Assembly: GCF_002980525.1 (NCBI RefSeq)
Contig: NZ_PVBQ01000002.1
Location: forward strand, 62,001-126,000
Source of the DNA: Sphingobacterium haloxyli
GTDB lineage: Bacteria; Bacteroidota; Bacteroidia; Sphingobacteriales; Sphingobacteriaceae
Direction of reading: 5' to 3'
Length of the DNA: 64,000 nucleotides
In this document: positions 34,650 through 43,696 of the stretch, piece after piece
How the letters are laid out: every line of letters begins with the position of its first letter
How positions within the stretch are numbered: the stretch's first letter is position 1
Notes under the pieces: model-generated
The model's database searches: none
What the model saw: the letters and a program-made list of their open reading frames with translations, nothing else
Told to the model about the DNA's origin: nothing
Translations under genes and position numbers: made by a program

Positions 34650-36389
34650 TTAATCTTTCACGATATCGGCCATAATGCGTTTTACCTTATCTTCCAATTT
34701 TGCGAGTACTTGCTCGTAAGCATCTCTAGATGCGAGATCCTCTTTGACAGAGCAGTAAAATTTAATTTTAGGTTCGGTGCCTGATGGTCTGGCAGAGATC
34801 ACATCGCCATCATCGGTGATAAATTGAAGTACATCTGATTTCGGCAAATCTATGGATGTTTTCGTTCCATCTGCCAATACGTGCGCGACACTGGTGGAAT
34901 AGTCACGGATTTCTTTAACCTTGATACCGCCTAATGATTGTGGAGGATTGGCACGTAGATCTGCCATCATCTGCTTGATTTCTTCGGCACCTGCTTTTCC
35001 TTTTTTGGTAAGCGAGATAAGTTTTTCTTGGTAGAAACCATAATTTTCGTAAAGTTCCAATAATACTTCGAATACTGTTTTCCCTTGTGTTTTGAAGTAA
35101 GCAGCCATCTCGGCGATAAAGGCACAGGCATTTACAGCATCCTTGTCCCGAACTAGATCGCCAACTAGAAAGCCATAGCTTTCTTCTCCACCAACAAGAT
35201 AATTTTCTTTCTCCTCCAATTTCGTCATCACTTCACCAATGAATTTAAAACCGGTCAATGTGTCGTAATGCTTTACACCGAAGCTGCTGCCAATGTCGGT
35301 CATGAGGTTGGATGTTACGATGGTTTTCACGATAAAATCGCTATCACGCAATTCGCCCTTTGCTTTTTTAGACGATAGTACGTAATAGATAAGCAAACTA
35401 CCGATCTGATTTCCGTTTAATAGCTGTATTTCGCCTTTGCGGTTCTTTACCGCTAAACCCACACGATCTGCGTCAGGGTCAGTCGCCATGACGACGTCCG
35501 CGTCTAGCTTCTGTCCTTTTTGTTTCGCCATTGTCATAGCCTCTTCCTCCTCGGGGTTTGGATATACTACCGTTGGGAAGTTTCCGTCTGGCGTCATTTG
35601 TTCTTCTACAACCTGTACATTGGTAAAGCCCCACGCAGAAAGCATCTTAGGAACGATAATACCTGTTCCGTGAATAGGGGAGAAAATAATCTTCAAGTCT
35701 TTTTGAGCGGATACAGCTTCGGGGTGTATGCTTAACTTTTTAGTCTCCTCGATATAGCGTGTATCAAAATCCTCATCCACGAGGGTTATCTTCGTATGAT
35801 CACGTTCAAACTTAATAGCTGTTACGGATCGTATGGCATTAACCTCATCGATTACGTTTTTATCATGTGGTGCGACTAGTTGTCCTCCGTCGTTCCAGTA
35901 TGCCTTGTATCCGTTGTACTCTTTTGGGTTGTGGGAAGCGGTTAACATAACACCCCCTTGGCATCCGAAATGGCGAACAGCAAAAGAAAGCATCGGGGTA
36001 GGGCGGAGCTCTTTAAATAGGTATACGTGAAGGCCATTCGCCGAGAAAACGTCGGCTACCAGATGACCTAATTGTTGCGAATTGTTCCGACAGTCATAAC
36101 CTACTGCCACTTTGACCTCTTGGTCAGGGAACTGGCTTTTTAGGTAATTTGCCAAGCCCTGTGTTGCTTTACCGATAGTATATTTATTGATTCGGTTGGA
36201 GCCAACACCCATAACACCACGTAACCCCCCCGTTCCGAACGCTAACTCCTTGTAAAAAGCATCTATAAGCTCTGTTTCTTCGTTGCTGTCTACTAGGTTC
36301 TGTACCTTTGCAACTGTATCGTTGTCGTATTCCGCGCCAAGCCATTGTTGAATACGATCTTTTATTTCTTTGTCTATTTTGTTATTCAT
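34650..36389 (-). CDS. Phosphoglucomutase / phosphomannomutase family phospho-sugar mutase
   Basis: A protein of 579 residues when started at 36389 (MNNKIDKEIKDRIQQWLGAEYD). It moves phosphate between C1 and C6 of a hexose. The phosphoserine is Ser152 in LTASHNPKEYNGYK; the metal loop is TDPDADRVGLAV, the sugar-specificity loop GGEESYGFLVGD, and the phosphate-binding C-terminal RPSGTEPKIKFYCS. FGTGGLRGVMG near residue 52 is typical of the PgcA/PGM2 group that handles glucose-1-phosphate and pentose phosphates. Transcribed with the NUDIX gene (2-bp gap). Confidence 0.93.
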   Translation of the reverse strand: MNNKIDKEIKDRIQQWLGAEYDNDTVAKVQNLVDSNEETELIDAFYKELAFGTGGLRGVMGVGSNRINKYTIGKATQGLANYLKSQFPDQEVKVAVGYDCRNNSQQLGHLVADVFSANGLHVYLFKELRPTPMLSFAVRHFGCQGGVMLTASHNPKEYNGYKAYWNDGGQLVAPHDKNVIDEVNAIRSVTAIKFERDHTKITLVDEDFDTRYIEETKKLSIHPEAVSAQKDLKIIFSPIHGTGIIVPKMLSAWGFTNVQVVEEQMTPDGNFPTVVYPNPEEEEAMTMAKQKGQKLDADVVMATDPDADRVGLAVKNRKGEIQLLNGNQIGSLLIYYVLSSKKAKGELRDSDFIVKTIVTSNLMTDIGSSFGVKHYDTLTGFKFIGEVMTKLEEKENYLVGGEESYGFLVGDLVRDKDAVNACAFIAEMAAYFKTQGKTVFEVLLELYENYGFYQEKLISLTKKGKAGAEEIKQMMADLRANPPQSLGGIKVKEIRDYSTSVAHVLADGTKTSIDLPKSDVLQFITDDGDVISARPSGTEPKIKFYCSVKEDLASRDAYEQVLAKLEDKVKRIMADIVKD

Positions 36390-36450
36390 CTTTGCTAAAA
36401 TTAGCTTAAAAATGCGTTCATTATATGATAAAAACAAATTATCTTTCTAT

Positions 36451-37089
36451 TTAAGCATCGCACCAACCGTAAGCACGATCAAGCACAAACACATACCAAT
36501 TGCCTTGATGTTTTTTAACGTGAAAAATTAGATTTTCGTCTTTTGTTAGCATAACACGGAAAGTACCTTTTTCTAATTGTTTGACCTCCGCAAGATCGGT
36601 GTCGTTGATGCCATTAAACTCATAATTAAAGGTGGCTATAGCTGTGAGTTCGTTTGCTTGTACAGTCGTGTCACAGAAAAAACCTAATTTATTCCATTTT
36701 TCCATGCCGCAGTCAAAAGAAGGAAGCTCCTCAAAGTTTAGCGCATAACCGTTCTCGAACGTCGTGTAGGGAAAATGTTCAGGCACCGGTTTGGCAAAAT
36801 CGATGCTGTCCACGCGCTCATAAGTGTCTTGGGCACCGGGCCGATAAATGACATATAGACCCAAATCCGGGTGTATAAGGGCATTGGCTTTTTCATTATC
36901 CTGACTAAGATATGCCCTTGCAAAACGCGTAATGACTTCGCTTATTCCTTGTGTATCATCCGGAAAGGAAGCGGTCGGTATATCAAGGGAATCCTTTGTT
37001 TCTTCGCTTTTTTTGTTGGAGGAGGTACACGACGCTAACAAAAAAAAGATATAGCAGCATATTAAAATAGGAATGCTCTTCATGTTCAT
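36451..37089 (-). CDS. Lipoprotein of unknown function
   Basis: A 212-residue putative lipoprotein: ILICCYIFFLLASCTSSNKK gives a hydrophobic signal and lipobox (LLASC, Cys21). The mature domain begins with a Ser/Glu-rich linker, then FPDDTQGISEVITRFARAYLSQDNEKANALIHPDLGLYVIYRPGA, suggesting an NTF2-like alpha/beta fold. The C-terminus ends WYVFVLDRAYGWCDA with two of the four mature cysteines (FDCGM, FFCDT, GWCDA), possibly disulfide bonded. No family recognised. The start may be Met1 or Met3. It lies 61 bp upstream of the phosphomutase start, on the same strand. Confidence 0.75.
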   Translation of the reverse strand: MNMKSIPILICCYIFFLLASCTSSNKKSEETKDSLDIPTASFPDDTQGISEVITRFARAYLSQDNEKANALIHPDLGLYVIYRPGAQDTYERVDSIDFAKPVPEHFPYTTFENGYALNFEELPSFDCGMEKWNKLGFFCDTTVQANELTAIATFNYEFNGINDTDLAEVKQLEKGTFRVMLTKDENLIFHVKKHQGNWYVFVLDRAYGWCDA

Positions 37090-37113
37090 ATGTCTTTGTT
37101 CTTTAATCTGTTC

Positions 37114-37875
37114 TTATTTAGTGAGATTGTCGATAATAGTTTTTAATATACGCCTCGTAGATGGTTTCCACCATTGTGTTAACATTTGCTGCACCACTTC
37201 TGTTTTATTTTCGTTGATATGTTGCAGTAGATGTTTGCGCATATTCAATTTCGTTGTTCCCCAGGCTTGGCGCTCAAATTGCGTCCATGATTTTGCTTTT
37301 CGAGTAGCCGAGGTATGGATGCGGTCTGCTGGAACAACCTCGTCGATAAGGCCACTTTGTAGTCCCTCGGCCGGAGAGAAAAGTTTTCCATCTAAAAGGT
37401 ATCGATAAGCTTGGGCTTGCCCTAGCCATAGGCTGTAGAGATCAAAGATACTTGGCGGTACAATCAAGCCGATGGGAACTTCATTTAATCCGATAATAAA
37501 TTCGCCGTCGGCCATAATACGGTAATCACAACAGATGGCCAAAACGCATCCTCCCGCGGGCGCATGTCCTGTAACAGAAGCAATGGCTGGCTTAGGAAAC
37601 GACGCCAAGGTGTATATCAGATCGATAAACGTTTCCCATAAGGTTTTTATTTGTTCTTCATCGTACTGGTATAATGCGATGAGGTCGAGCCCAGCAGAGA
37701 AGAAACCCTCTTTGCCGTGAAGAATAATAGCCTCCACTGCGGGGTCTTCTTTCGCGCGTTCCAATTCACTTGTTAGTTCCTGCATCATTTCTAAATGCAT
37801 GGCGTTGGACTTTCCCCGGTCAAGTCCGATATAAGTAATATGTTCGCTTATCTGTGCTTTGATGAATTCGCCCAT
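37114..37875 (-). CDS. Enoyl-CoA hydratase/isomerase family protein, delta3,delta2-enoyl-CoA isomerase-like
   Basis: A 253-residue crotonase-fold enzyme. The oxyanion-hole segment (EGFFSAGLDLIAL, residues 56-68) and GHAPAGGCVLAICCDYRIMADGEFIIGLNEVPIGLIVP (103-140) closely resemble the eukaryotic ECI1 delta3,delta2-enoyl-CoA isomerase (PAGGC, CDYRI, IGLNE), with Glu132 in the position of its catalytic glutamate. Only one acidic residue is in place for chemistry, which fits isomerase better than hydratase. It would let double bonds at odd positions enter beta-oxidation. No other beta-oxidation gene is adjacent. Confidence 0.8.
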   Translation of the reverse strand: MGEFIKAQISEHITYIGLDRGKSNAMHLEMMQELTSELERAKEDPAVEAIILHGKEGFFSAGLDLIALYQYDEEQIKTLWETFIDLIYTLASFPKPAIASVTGHAPAGGCVLAICCDYRIMADGEFIIGLNEVPIGLIVPPSIFDLYSLWLGQAQAYRYLLDGKLFSPAEGLQSGLIDEVVPADRIHTSATRKAKSWTQFERQAWGTTKLNMRKHLLQHINENKTEVVQQMLTQWWKPSTRRILKTIIDNLTK

Positions 37876-37966
37876 AATATTCTTTTTGTGCTATTTTATG
37901 GAAAAATACGCAAAAAAACATCAATATTATAAATAACCAAGTTGCACTTCTTAAAAATAATAGATT

Positions 37967-38491
37967 ATGGCAGAATTAACGAACAACCAGAAAGTAGGAG
38001 GAAAGAAAGAACGTAGGAGCATTCGAAACACAGCCGTGCCTAAAGTAGATTTGACTGCAATGGTTGATCTAGCGTTTCTCCTAATTACCTTTTTTATGCT
38101 CACCACCTCGCTGAATACACCCAATCAATTGGATATTGCCATGCCCGACAAAGGCCCTATAACGGAGCCGATTTTGATGAGTGAAGATCGAGTGCTGAAC
38201 CTTATCTTAGGGGAAAATAATGAACTAACGTACTATCGAGGTAACGCCGACTCACCGAAGACTAGTCCTCAAAAAGTAGCGTATGGAAAGCTGGGTTTAG
38301 GAGAACTGCTGACAAAGACAGCTGTTGACGTGAAACAGGCAACCAATGGGAAGGATATTATCGTGCTGATTAAGCCCAGTGAAGGATCTATAGCGCGAAA
38401 TCTTGTGGATGCAGTGGATGCAGTACAACGCGCAGCAATTAGTCGCTATATGATTACGAAAGTTAACGATATAGAAAAAAGCATGATGTAG
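37967..38491 (+). CDS. ExbD/TolR-type biopolymer transport protein
   Basis: A 174-residue protein with a single N-terminal membrane segment (about residues 30-48: VDLTAMVDLAFLLITFFMLTTSL) that carries the essential Asp of ExbD/TolR (in MVDLAF) which relays proton motive force. The periplasmic C-terminus has the ExbD-like fold (DKGPITEPILMSEDRVLNLILG ... IIVLIKPSEGSIARNLVDAVDAVQ). It would energise TonB or a gliding/export motor with an ExbB partner. No exbB or tonB is adjacent, so it is an isolated paralogue. It is bounded by oppositely transcribed genes. Confidence 0.88.
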   Translation: MAELTNNQKVGGKKERRSIRNTAVPKVDLTAMVDLAFLLITFFMLTTSLNTPNQLDIAMPDKGPITEPILMSEDRVLNLILGENNELTYYRGNADSPKTSPQKVAYGKLGLGELLTKTAVDVKQATNGKDIIVLIKPSEGSIARNLVDAVDAVQRAAISRYMITKVNDIEKSMM

Positions 38492-38499
38492 CACTATTT

Positions 38500-41154
38500 T
38501 TATTTGACATTGACGATTAACGTTTTCCTCCCCAATCTTCCATAAAAATCCAGCCCTTCTATCGTTATAACGTATTCACCGGCTTCATCGGCAGTATAAA
38601 AGTCAAAAGTCGCTTTACCACTGTCATCCGTTATGATATTCGGTTCCCAATGGATGGTAGTTCGTAGATCCTGATGCAGTGTTGTTTCTGAATCAGGTTC
38701 ATAGACAGGTTTGTAGAACGTCTTCTGAATATGGAAGCCTTTGGGTTGCACCGTAACGATACCTTTAGGAATATAGTTGCTTCGCATGGCGTCAGCGCCC
38801 GTTTTTGAGGTAATGATGATTAGGCCATTTCCACCGTAAGAACCATAAATGGCCGTATAGTTAACGTTCCGCAGTACCTCCACACTTTGCACATCCATGG
38901 GGTTAATCATGGATAACATATCGCTTTCTACATACATCCCATCCAAGATAACTTGCATTTCACCACCTCCACGGGTGGTGTACGGAATACCATTTCTGAA
39001 CATGACCCCCATCAAACGCCCGTTTAGACACATTTCTAAAGTCGTACACGTTTCCAGGTCCTCTGCGGAGATTACTTGATCCGCATTGCCAGGACCGTTG
39101 AGGTTTGCGGAGCGTTCGGAAGCCTTATGTCGTGGGCGCTGGGCAGTTACGATAACTTCTTCAATCGCGATGGAATTTTCCATAAGCCCTTGCGCCTCTA
39201 ACCCCGAGAAATATTTCTTACTGTGGAGAAGCTCGTCGACAAAGGTCGTATTCACATCATTCTGTTCGCCGGGTGCATTTTTGTTAGGGCCGATTACAGG
39301 CCAAGTGTCTTCAGGAACAATAATGTCGATGTTATTCCGGCCTTTTTCGTCTTTCGCTGTTATCAGGAATTTTATGCTGTCGGGGAAAAATAAATTGTTG
39401 AACTCGAAATAGCCCTCTTCGTTCGTCACCGTATCAATAAATTCCATAAAACTATGTGTTGGCACCAACACCATATTGGCCTTTGGGACGGGTGCCTTTC
39501 GACCGAGTTTTCGGGCTTGACCTTTGATAGATATACTCTTCTCAGGAGCAAAAGCAGGTTCGCTGACCTCTAAAGGGCCTGCAATGTCTATTTTTCTCCA
39601 ACCTTGGGTTAGAAGTAAATTGTCTATTTCATTGGTTTTTATTTCACCATCAAAATAATAGCCGGGGTTTTCGATGTAGCCTTTTATGTCTGCGCTTAAT
39701 AAAAGCGATGAGAGCATGTTGGCCGCTATTCTAGCGTTATCTTTCAATTTGGAGGCGTTGACTACTGAAGCGGATAAAACAGCAGTTCGTACGCTGTCCG
39801 ATGGGATTCCCGTTTCAAGTGACACGGTTATCTTTTTTCTTCTGGTGCTTGTTGGTGTGGTCGTATTCGCTATTAATGGTAGAGTTTTCTTTTCACTGTA
39901 AACAAAAACGGGTCTTTCTATCAGTGGCTCCAGGTTGCTATTTAAGATGCTGATGGTTAATATGCCGTTGGGCAAATCAGTTTTAGGTACAGAAAAAACC
40001 AGTTCTGGCTTGGAAACAGGTTGTTTTGATGCGTAATAAACATTTCCCATGTATTGAACCACGAAATAGAGCTCGCTACCGTCTTGCTTATCGGTACTTA
40101 CATTTACCTGTGCAAACAGTTTATCGCTATTTCCATTGTTCATCTGGATACTATAACCGGACGCGAGGGGTGTAGGAAGTTTCGATTTGATAGTCGTTCC
40201 ATCGTCGAATGTGGTATGCGCGACCATGGGTTCTGTGTTTTGAATAAATAGTGGAGCCGAACCCATGCCCAAAATATTGGTTTCGATGGTTGCTGCGGTG
40301 TCCCCCGTCGCTGTCAGTATAATCGTCTGGCTCTCCGTGCCGAGACCGTCTGGCTTTAATGTTTTGACCGCGATTTTATTGATACGGTTAGCCAACAGGC
40401 TTCCTCCTTCCGGAAAAAATTGTATGCTATTTTCTAAAGCTGTTGCTTTCGGCAATTTGAAGATTTTTTCGATTTGTGTTTTTGCGGTATTCGTAAAATT
40501 AATGGAAAGTTTCGCTCCCGCGTAATCATCTTTAAAAGGAATCTCCAGATGCCCCCGATCATTGGTTTTAACACGACCCCTTCTTAGGTTTTTGCCTTCT
40601 CGGGAGATAATCTCGTATCGTATGATTTCTTCTGCCAAAGGAACGCCCTGAATATCCTGTAATTGGATGATAAAGTTGCGACTGTCTAGATAAGAACGCG
40701 AAAGAACGTTGTCTAACCTGCCGTTGCTAACCTGTATATTCTCGTTAAAAAAATAAATAGTGCTATCATTGCGCATCCAGTTGGTGTATGCCCGGATACG
40801 ATATGTTCCTTCAACCAGCGTGTCCGTCAATGTAATGTCGCCTATGCCGATACCCGTCAATACAGGGATCCGGATGCGTGATACAACTTCTTCCTTCGGA
40901 CTGATGAGCTCCACGTAGGCAATGTTGCTAATGTTAGACAAAAGGTTATCTACACCTACAGTAGCATAGGCTTTAAACCAGATAGTCTCTCCCGCTGTAT
41001 AGGTATGTTTGTCCATATGGAGATACAACTTTTCAATAGGATGGGAGTCGTGGTATGCGTTTACTCTGGCAAGAAGACCTTGTAAATCTTGTGCTTTCAT
41101 AGTAGCTGTAGCTAATGTGAAAAAGCATAACAACAGGAGTCTTTTCGTATTCAT
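38500..41154 (-). CDS. Large secreted protein with MG2-like domains and an isolated TonB plug domain
   Basis: An 884-residue protein with signal peptide (MNTKRLLLLCFFTLATATMKAQ). Residues about 35-135 (YLHMDKHTYTAGETIWFKAYAT ... EGTYRIRAYTNWM) resemble an alpha-2-macroglobulin MG2-type domain. Several beta-sandwich repeats follow, including a carboxypeptidase-regulatory-like segment (NEEGYFEFNNLFFPDSIKFLITAKD). A TonB-receptor plug lies at about 675-790 (VIVTAQRPRHKASERSANLNGPGNADQVI, VILDGMYVESDMLSMINPMDVQSVEVLRNVNYTAIYGSYGGNGLIIITSK). No beta barrel follows; the C-terminus is another sandwich (WEPNIITDDSGKATFDFYTADEAGEY). Architecture recurs in Bacteroidota; function unknown. Confidence 0.85.
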   Translation of the reverse strand: MNTKRLLLLCFFTLATATMKAQDLQGLLARVNAYHDSHPIEKLYLHMDKHTYTAGETIWFKAYATVGVDNLLSNISNIAYVELISPKEEVVSRIRIPVLTGIGIGDITLTDTLVEGTYRIRAYTNWMRNDSTIYFFNENIQVSNGRLDNVLSRSYLDSRNFIIQLQDIQGVPLAEEIIRYEIISREGKNLRRGRVKTNDRGHLEIPFKDDYAGAKLSINFTNTAKTQIEKIFKLPKATALENSIQFFPEGGSLLANRINKIAVKTLKPDGLGTESQTIILTATGDTAATIETNILGMGSAPLFIQNTEPMVAHTTFDDGTTIKSKLPTPLASGYSIQMNNGNSDKLFAQVNVSTDKQDGSELYFVVQYMGNVYYASKQPVSKPELVFSVPKTDLPNGILTISILNSNLEPLIERPVFVYSEKKTLPLIANTTTPTSTRRKKITVSLETGIPSDSVRTAVLSASVVNASKLKDNARIAANMLSSLLLSADIKGYIENPGYYFDGEIKTNEIDNLLLTQGWRKIDIAGPLEVSEPAFAPEKSISIKGQARKLGRKAPVPKANMVLVPTHSFMEFIDTVTNEEGYFEFNNLFFPDSIKFLITAKDEKGRNNIDIIVPEDTWPVIGPNKNAPGEQNDVNTTFVDELLHSKKYFSGLEAQGLMENSIAIEEVIVTAQRPRHKASERSANLNGPGNADQVISAEDLETCTTLEMCLNGRLMGVMFRNGIPYTTRGGGEMQVILDGMYVESDMLSMINPMDVQSVEVLRNVNYTAIYGSYGGNGLIIITSKTGADAMRSNYIPKGIVTVQPKGFHIQKTFYKPVYEPDSETTLHQDLRTTIHWEPNIITDDSGKATFDFYTADEAGEYVITIEGLDFYGRLGRKTLIVNVK

Positions 41155-41232
41155 AACAGGCGAAATTTGAACTCAAAATACAAAAAAATCAGTATACATT
41201 ATTATTTTTTGATGATTATTAATCAACATCGG

Positions 41233-41240
41233 TATCTTTG
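41233..41240 (+). promoter_or_regulatory. -7 element of purD promoter
   Basis: TATCTTTG matches TAnnTTTG, with TTG at 41209-41211 (21-bp spacer). It ends only 5 bp before the purD ATG, so the transcript is probably leaderless or nearly so. Confidence 0.6.
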
Positions 41241-41245
41241 TTGAT

Positions 41246-42520
41246 ATGAATATCTTAATTATCGGTTCCGGCGGCAGGGAATCTGCCTTTGCGTACAAAT
41301 TATCGAAAAGTCCAAAATTGAATCAGCTTTTTATCGCTCCAGGAAATGCAGGAACGAGCCAGTATGGACAAAATGTAAACTTGAAAGTCACGGATTTTGA
41401 CGGGATAGCATCTTTTGCCGTTGAAAATGCGGTCGATATGATTCTAGTAGGGCCTGAAGAGCCACTAGTCAAAGGTATTCACGATTATTTTTTGAACCGA
41501 GAAGATGTGAAGCACATACCTGTTATCGGTCCTCAACAAAAAGGAGCGCAGCTCGAAGGGTCTAAAGATTTTTCAAAGGAGTTTATGTTTCGCCATGAAA
41601 TTCCCACAGCTGCTTATAAATCGTTTGACAAGTCTAATCTGGAAGAAGGGCTGGCTTACTTAGAGACGCAGAAACTGCCTATCGTTTTGAAGGCAGACGG
41701 CTTAGCTGCTGGAAAGGGGGTTTTGATTTGTGAAACGTTGGAAGACGCTAAGACGGAGCTAAGTGCGATGATCGCGGATGCGAAATTTGGAGATGCTAGT
41801 TCCGTAGTGGTTATTGAGGAGTTTTTAAAGGGTATAGAACTTTCCGTTTTCGTACTTACGGATGGGGATTCATACAAAGTATTGCCTTCGGCAAAGGACT
41901 ATAAACGTATTGGAGAAGGTGATACTGGTTTAAATACGGGAGGGATGGGGTCGATATCTCCCGTTCCATTCGCTGACGAGACTTTCCTTTCCAAAGTAGA
42001 GGACCGCATTATCAAGCCAACAATAGAAGGGCTAAAGAAAGATGAAATTCCGTACAAAGGTTTTATTTTTATTGGTTTGATGAATGTCGATGGAGAACCT
42101 TATGTTATCGAGTATAATGTCCGTATGGGCGATCCGGAAACAGAATCTGTATTACCGAGGATTGAGTCGGATTTGATCGATCTATTGGATGGAGTGGCGA
42201 AAGGCGATTTAGATTCTCGGAGTTATACAGTTAGCCACAAAACAGCTGTAACAGTAGTGTTGGTTTCAGGAGGTTACCCAGGAGAATATGAATCGGGCAA
42301 GGAGATTACGAATATCGAAAATGTAGAAGATTCTATTGTTTTCCATGCAGGAACTAAGGAGATAGATGGAAAGGTTGTTACAGCTGGAGGACGCGTTATT
42401 GCCGTAACGACACTCCAAGATACCTTGTTTGATGCACTTCAACAAGCAACCGCTGATGCCGGAAGAATATTTTTTGAACGTAAATATTTTCGGAAAGATA
42501 TCGGGTTCGACTTGATATAA
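41246..42520 (+). CDS. purD: Phosphoribosylamine--glycine ligase (GAR synthetase)
   Basis: A 424-residue ATP-grasp enzyme that attaches glycine to phosphoribosylamine, the second step of purine synthesis. N-terminal MNILIIGSGGRESAFAYKLSKS, VGPEEPLVKGIHD, GSKDFSKEFM, the ATP-grasp core LPIVLKADGLAAGKGVLIC, the signature YNVRMGDPETESVLPRI, and a C-terminal domain ending IFFERKYFRKDIGFDL. Standard length. Monocistronic: it has its own promoter and a hairpin terminator (42540-42577). Confidence 0.97.
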   Translation: MNILIIGSGGRESAFAYKLSKSPKLNQLFIAPGNAGTSQYGQNVNLKVTDFDGIASFAVENAVDMILVGPEEPLVKGIHDYFLNREDVKHIPVIGPQQKGAQLEGSKDFSKEFMFRHEIPTAAYKSFDKSNLEEGLAYLETQKLPIVLKADGLAAGKGVLICETLEDAKTELSAMIADAKFGDASSVVVIEEFLKGIELSVFVLTDGDSYKVLPSAKDYKRIGEGDTGLNTGGMGSISPVPFADETFLSKVEDRIIKPTIEGLKKDEIPYKGFIFIGLMNVDGEPYVIEYNVRMGDPETESVLPRIESDLIDLLDGVAKGDLDSRSYTVSHKTAVTVVLVSGGYPGEYESGKEITNIENVEDSIVFHAGTKEIDGKVVTAGGRVIAVTTLQDTLFDALQQATADAGRIFFERKYFRKDIGFDLI

Positions 42521-42539
42521 GTCTCACCAAAACGAAATT

Positions 42540-42578
42540 AAAGGGCGTAAACATCCTGAAGACGCTTTACGCCTTTTA
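42540..42578 (+). terminator. Intrinsic terminator after purD
   Basis: Arms 42540-42551 and 42566-42577 (core GGCGTAAA / TTTACGCC) with a 14-nt loop and a TTTT 3' run, 20 bp after the purD stop. Confidence 0.78.
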
Positions 42579-42646
42579 AGACATGCCCCGTTGTAAAAAT
42601 AACTTTTTCAGATTCAATGTATTATAAAATAGGGCGTGAAAAAGTT

Positions 42647-42676
42647 TTGGCAATATAGATATTGCTCTTATATTTG
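42647..42676 (+). promoter_or_regulatory. tRNA-Glu promoter
   Basis: TTG at 42647-42649, 19 bp, TATATTTG at 42669-42676, 17 bp before the mature tRNA start. It is a textbook Bacteroidota promoter. Confidence 0.75.
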
Positions 42677-42693
42677 CATCACCGAAAGCAAAT

Positions 42694-42765
42694 GGCCCGT
42701 TCGTCTAGGGGTTAGGACGCAAGATTTTCATTCTTGAAACAGGGGTTCGATTCCCCTACGGGCTA
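42694..42765 (+). tRNA. tRNA-Glu (anticodon UUC)
   Basis: A 72-nt cloverleaf. Acceptor stem GGCCCGT / ACGGGCT, with a G-U pair at the end, then discriminator A. D-arm with GTCTAGGGGTTAGGAC. Anticodon stem CAAGA / TCTTG around the 7-base loop TTTTCAT, anticodon TTC at 42727-42729. T-arm AGGGG TTCGATT CCCCT. CCA is not encoded. It has its own promoter upstream and a terminator at 42798-42832. No duplicated 3' fragment of it was seen elsewhere in the window. Confidence 0.96.
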
Positions 42766-42797
42766 CGGATAGGCTCCAAAGAGAGTCAAGAAGATTC

Positions 42798-42832
42798 AAA
42801 GCCGCCTTTAATATATTTAAGGGCGGCTTTTC
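42798..42832 (+). terminator. Intrinsic terminator after tRNA-Glu
   Basis: AAAGCCGCCTTTAA (42798-42811) pairs with TTAAGGGCGGCTTT (42817-42830) with one G-T wobble, loop TATAT, followed by TTCG. Confidence 0.82.
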
Positions 42833-42973
42833 GTTATGTGGCATCAGTGTATCCCGCTCCGACACGGTTTGTTCGAAGGAGTAGTTTGTTAACAGCATAA
42901 GGTTAGGTCATTGTAGCATAATGTACAGCGACGCCGTTATATAGGTAAATTAATTCACATAATTTTATAAACC

Positions 42974-43609
42974 ATGAAGCACATTTATCTGTTATTTACT
43001 GTGTTTATTTTTTCTGCATGTTCAAAGGAAGAGGGATATGGCCCCTTTAATTTGAAAGAAGGGCAAGAGGTAGAACTCTTGGTCAGTCACCGCTACGGGG
43101 CTATCGGTGATATTCCATTGTTATTGCCACAAAATGAATCTCCGCAATTAGCACTTTCTGGATTCGACGATAGGGAGGCGGGCTATACTTATAGAGTGAA
43201 AGCGAAGATGGTTGCTTACAAAGGTCCCCAGATGATGGACGGTGGTCCCGGACACGCTCTTCAGTTTATGGAAACTATCAGTAAAGAGAAATATGAGGGC
43301 AACGAAACTTTTGAACTATCCCTTGTCCGGTCGATTGTGCCTGGGCCGGACGTGATATGGCTCCAGAAAGACGAAGGCAAGTATATGTACATTCTTAACA
43401 TGGGAGTCCAGATCCAACTCACCTATACTGATGAACAAGTAGGAGAAAAATTAGAAGAAATATGGCAACACAATAAGGAAATACGACAAGGTTATGCAGA
43501 GGGCATCTATAACAATATAAAATGGACATCCATAACGGCTACCGTCACCCACGACCCCGAAAAATTCGGAAAGGCGTACTTGGTGTCGCATATCAAGCTT
43601 GACGAATAA
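42974..43609 (+). CDS. Lipoprotein of unknown function
   Basis: A 211-residue putative lipoprotein: MKHIYLLFTVFIFSACSKEE gives a hydrophobic signal and lipobox (FSAC, Cys16). The mature part has a YRVKAKMVAYKGPQMMDGGPGHALQFMETISKEKYEGNETFELSLVRSIVPG stretch that reads as beta-rich with a Pro/Gly/Met loop. No family recognised. It is transcribed away from tRNA-Glu and towards the oppositely oriented 43697-44866 lipoprotein gene. Confidence 0.75.
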   Translation: MKHIYLLFTVFIFSACSKEEGYGPFNLKEGQEVELLVSHRYGAIGDIPLLLPQNESPQLALSGFDDREAGYTYRVKAKMVAYKGPQMMDGGPGHALQFMETISKEKYEGNETFELSLVRSIVPGPDVIWLQKDEGKYMYILNMGVQIQLTYTDEQVGEKLEEIWQHNKEIRQGYAEGIYNNIKWTSITATVTHDPEKFGKAYLVSHIKLDE

Positions 43610-43696
43610 ACCACCGTTTCCATGTACCGCTTTCATCCGTTTCGAAGATAAACGAGTCTTTGTCAAGCCGTTCGCTGTTGGGATTCAATTTCACCG

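Noticed and set aside
42694..42765. Attachment site of an integrative element at tRNA-Glu
   Set aside because: No integrase gene and no duplicated 3' tRNA segment within the window.
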